Shown here: in pieces, positions 4,172 through 5,475 of the stretch | Layout of the letters: every line of letters begins with the position of its first letter | Position numbering within the stretch: the stretch's first letter is position 1 | Source: an uncultured Phenylobacterium sp. | GTDB lineage: Bacteria; Pseudomonadota; Alphaproteobacteria; Caulobacterales; Caulobacteraceae | Direction: 5' to 3' | Assembly: GCA_945952175.1 (NCBI GenBank) | Contig: CAMFHW010000312.1 | Span: forward strand, 1 to 5,475 | DNA: 5,475 bases | Position numbers and translations under genes: made by a program | The notes under the pieces: model-generated | What the model was told of the DNA's origin: nothing | The model's database searches: none | What the model saw: the letters and a program-made list of their open reading frames with translations, nothing else

Positions 4172-5475
4172 TCAGCTCTCGAGCGCCTTGTATCGTCCTT
4201 CGGCCGCGTTGAGGGCTTGGAGGGCGACCGCCGGAGACGGTGACGCGCTGTCCTGCGCGGCGAGATAGGCCGTGGCGATCGCATAGACCAGGACGGGATC
4301 GAGACTGGCGATCTCCTTGTCGTCGAGGGCGGGGCTGAACGCGTGGGCGCCGCCGGCCGGGACCGCGGCGGGCAGGCCGGCGAATGACCGCAGGAAGACG
4401 TAGACGTTGGTCTTCGAGGCGGCCGGGTTCCAACCGCGCAAGGCGTCGGCCGCGCCGGCGCGCGCCGCCGCACGGATCGCGATCTTCGCGTTGGCCTGGG
4501 CCGTGTAGCTTTGCTCGACGGCGTCGAACTTTGCGCGCAGAGCGGTGCGATAGGCGGCCTCCGCGTCGGCCTTGGCGCCAGCCGCCAAGGGGGAAGGGGG
4601 CGAGAGCGCCGTGAAGTTCGTACTGGCGTCGAGCCCGGCCCAGTCATTGGCCACTTTCAGGCAATTGGCGTTCGTCGCCTTGGCCACCTCCGTCGCGAAC
4701 ACGAGGGTCGTGTCCTTGGACATCGCCTTCTCGACGGCCTCCATGCAGCCGATTTCGTTGTCGCGGATCTTTTCCAGATCGGACCGCCAGTCACTGGGGA
4801 GCCTGAATTCACTGTCGGCCTGGTTCTCGCCCGTCTCCATGCTGGCGATCACCGCCAGGACCGCCGGCGCGACCTGGCTATTGCGCTGAACCTGCGCCGC
4901 CGCCTCGCGAATGGCGCGCACGGCGCGTTCGCGCTGATCCAGGGCGCCGTTGACGCGCGTCAGCCCCCGCATGACGCTGCACTCGCCGTGAAAGGCGAAT
5001 ACGTCGGCGATCGCCATGCCGAGAGGCCATTCCGCATAGGGCCGCGCCATGTCATGGCGCAGAACGACGAGCTGCTCGTCGCGTCCGCGGACGATGGCGT
5101 CGCTTATCGATTCCGCGGCCTGCTGGGCGAAGATGTTCCGGTCGATCGAAGCGCCGTCCGAGATGGAGGCCGCGCTGAGGCCGGCCAGCAGCTTCCCGGT
5201 ATAGGGGCGCTTCACCAGCGAGCTCGCCGTGGCGAGGCTGCCCGACAGGAAATCGAAGGTCAGGCGCGACCCGACCTGGGTTCCCCGCAGCGACTTGAGA
5301 TAGGTCAGGCAATTGCCGGTCGAGGCCGCGATGAGGTCTTCGACCACCGCATTGCGCACGGCCTGGGGATCGGAACTCTTCTCCACGACCGGGATCAGGC
5401 GGTCGAGCGCCTCGCACGCCGGTCCGCCGCGATAGACCGTGTGCGCGTCAAGCTGGGTTTCCGTCGCTATTGGCG
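4172..5475 (-). CDS. Uncharacterised alanine-rich, cysteine-containing protein (partial, N-terminus off window)
   Basis: I do not recognise this protein. The minus-strand frame stays open to the right edge, giving 433 visible residues. The GTG at 5386 is only an internal possible start, since in-frame coding-like sequence (LDAHTVYRGGPACEALDRLI) continues upstream of it. The visible part has five cysteines in separate short contexts: PACEAL, GNCLTY, GECSVM, IGCMEA and ANCLKV, at visible positions 20, 55, 165, 243 and 271. A small-residue stretch (LLAGLSAASISDGAS) precedes the second half of a mostly helical, Ala-rich chain. The C-terminal third has no cysteine and contains helical repeats ending in ALNAAEGRYKALES. 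The spaced cysteines hint at disulfides in an exported or envelope protein, but any signal peptide would lie outside the window. No catalytic motif or certain membrane helix is visible. It converges on the crotonase gene, with three bases between stops. Confidence 0.75.
   Translation of the reverse strand, partial: PIATETQLDAHTVYRGGPACEALDRLIPVVEKSSDPQAVRNAVVEDLIAASTGNCLTYLKSLRGTQVGSRLTFDFLSGSLATASSLVKRPYTGKLLAGLSAASISDGASIDRNIFAQQAAESISDAIVRGRDEQLVVLRHDMARPYAEWPLGMAIADVFAFHGECSVMRGLTRVNGALDQRERAVRAIREAAAQVQRNSQVAPAVLAVIASMETGENQADSEFRLPSDWRSDLEKIRDNEIGCMEAVEKAMSKDTTLVFATEVAKATNANCLKVANDWAGLDASTNFTALSPPSPLAAGAKADAEAAYRTALRAKFDAVEQSYTAQANAKIAIRAAARAGAADALRGWNPAASKTNVYVFLRSFAGLPAAVPAGGAHAFSPALDDKEIASLDPVLVYAIATAYLAAQDSASPSPAVALQALNAAEGRYKALES

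Noticed and set aside
3886..4647. Minus-strand open frames across the end of the crotonase gene and the unknown gene
   Set aside because: They are Arg/Pro/Ser-rich out-of-frame readings overlapping two better-supported coding frames.

Overview
The window is GC-rich chromosomal DNA with strong third-position GC bias. It looks alphaproteobacterial, most likely Caulobacter/Phenylobacterium-like. The clues are a DUF1476 gene (F1-ATPase zeta inhibitor, an alphaproteobacterial family) divergent from purC, a purC-purS gene order, and the protein sequences themselves. The genus is inference. I see no mobile element, CRISPR array, tRNA or rRNA.

Layout. Positions 1-937 (minus strand) hold the end of a purine biosynthesis operon: purC, then purS overlapping it by one base and running off the left edge. 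Positions 938-1178 are a divergent control region. It contains a terminator-like hairpin with a T-tract facing purC, so purC may have an attenuated leader or there may be a short RNA gene. Positions 1179-1502 (plus strand) encode the DUF1476/zeta protein, followed by a clean intrinsic terminator. Positions 1631-2596 (plus strand) encode a class 3 (alpha/beta-hydrolase) lipase with a visible Ser-Asp-His triad. Positions 2647-2683 are an AT-rich cluster of nested palindromes just before an ArsR-type regulator with a C-terminal DUF2087 domain (2698-3264). A crotonase-superfamily gene (3341-4168) follows on the same strand. The last gene, on the minus strand from the right edge down to 4172, encodes an unrecognised alanine-rich protein with five visible cysteines; its N-terminus is outside the window.

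How they fit together. purC and purS act in de novo purine synthesis. The zeta protein is expected to restrain ATP hydrolysis by F1Fo-ATP synthase. The ArsR-DUF2087 regulator probably represses its own promoter and perhaps the downstream crotonase gene, which would make a small regulator-plus-acyl-CoA-enzyme unit. The lipase sits just upstream and could supply fatty acids, but nothing in the sequence proves that link.

Most of the window is ordinary housekeeping and accessory metabolism. The points most worth a second look are the terminator-like element in the purC leader, the palindrome cluster before arsR, and the crotonase lacking both classical hydratase glutamates. I found no convincing evidence of an undescribed multi-gene system.
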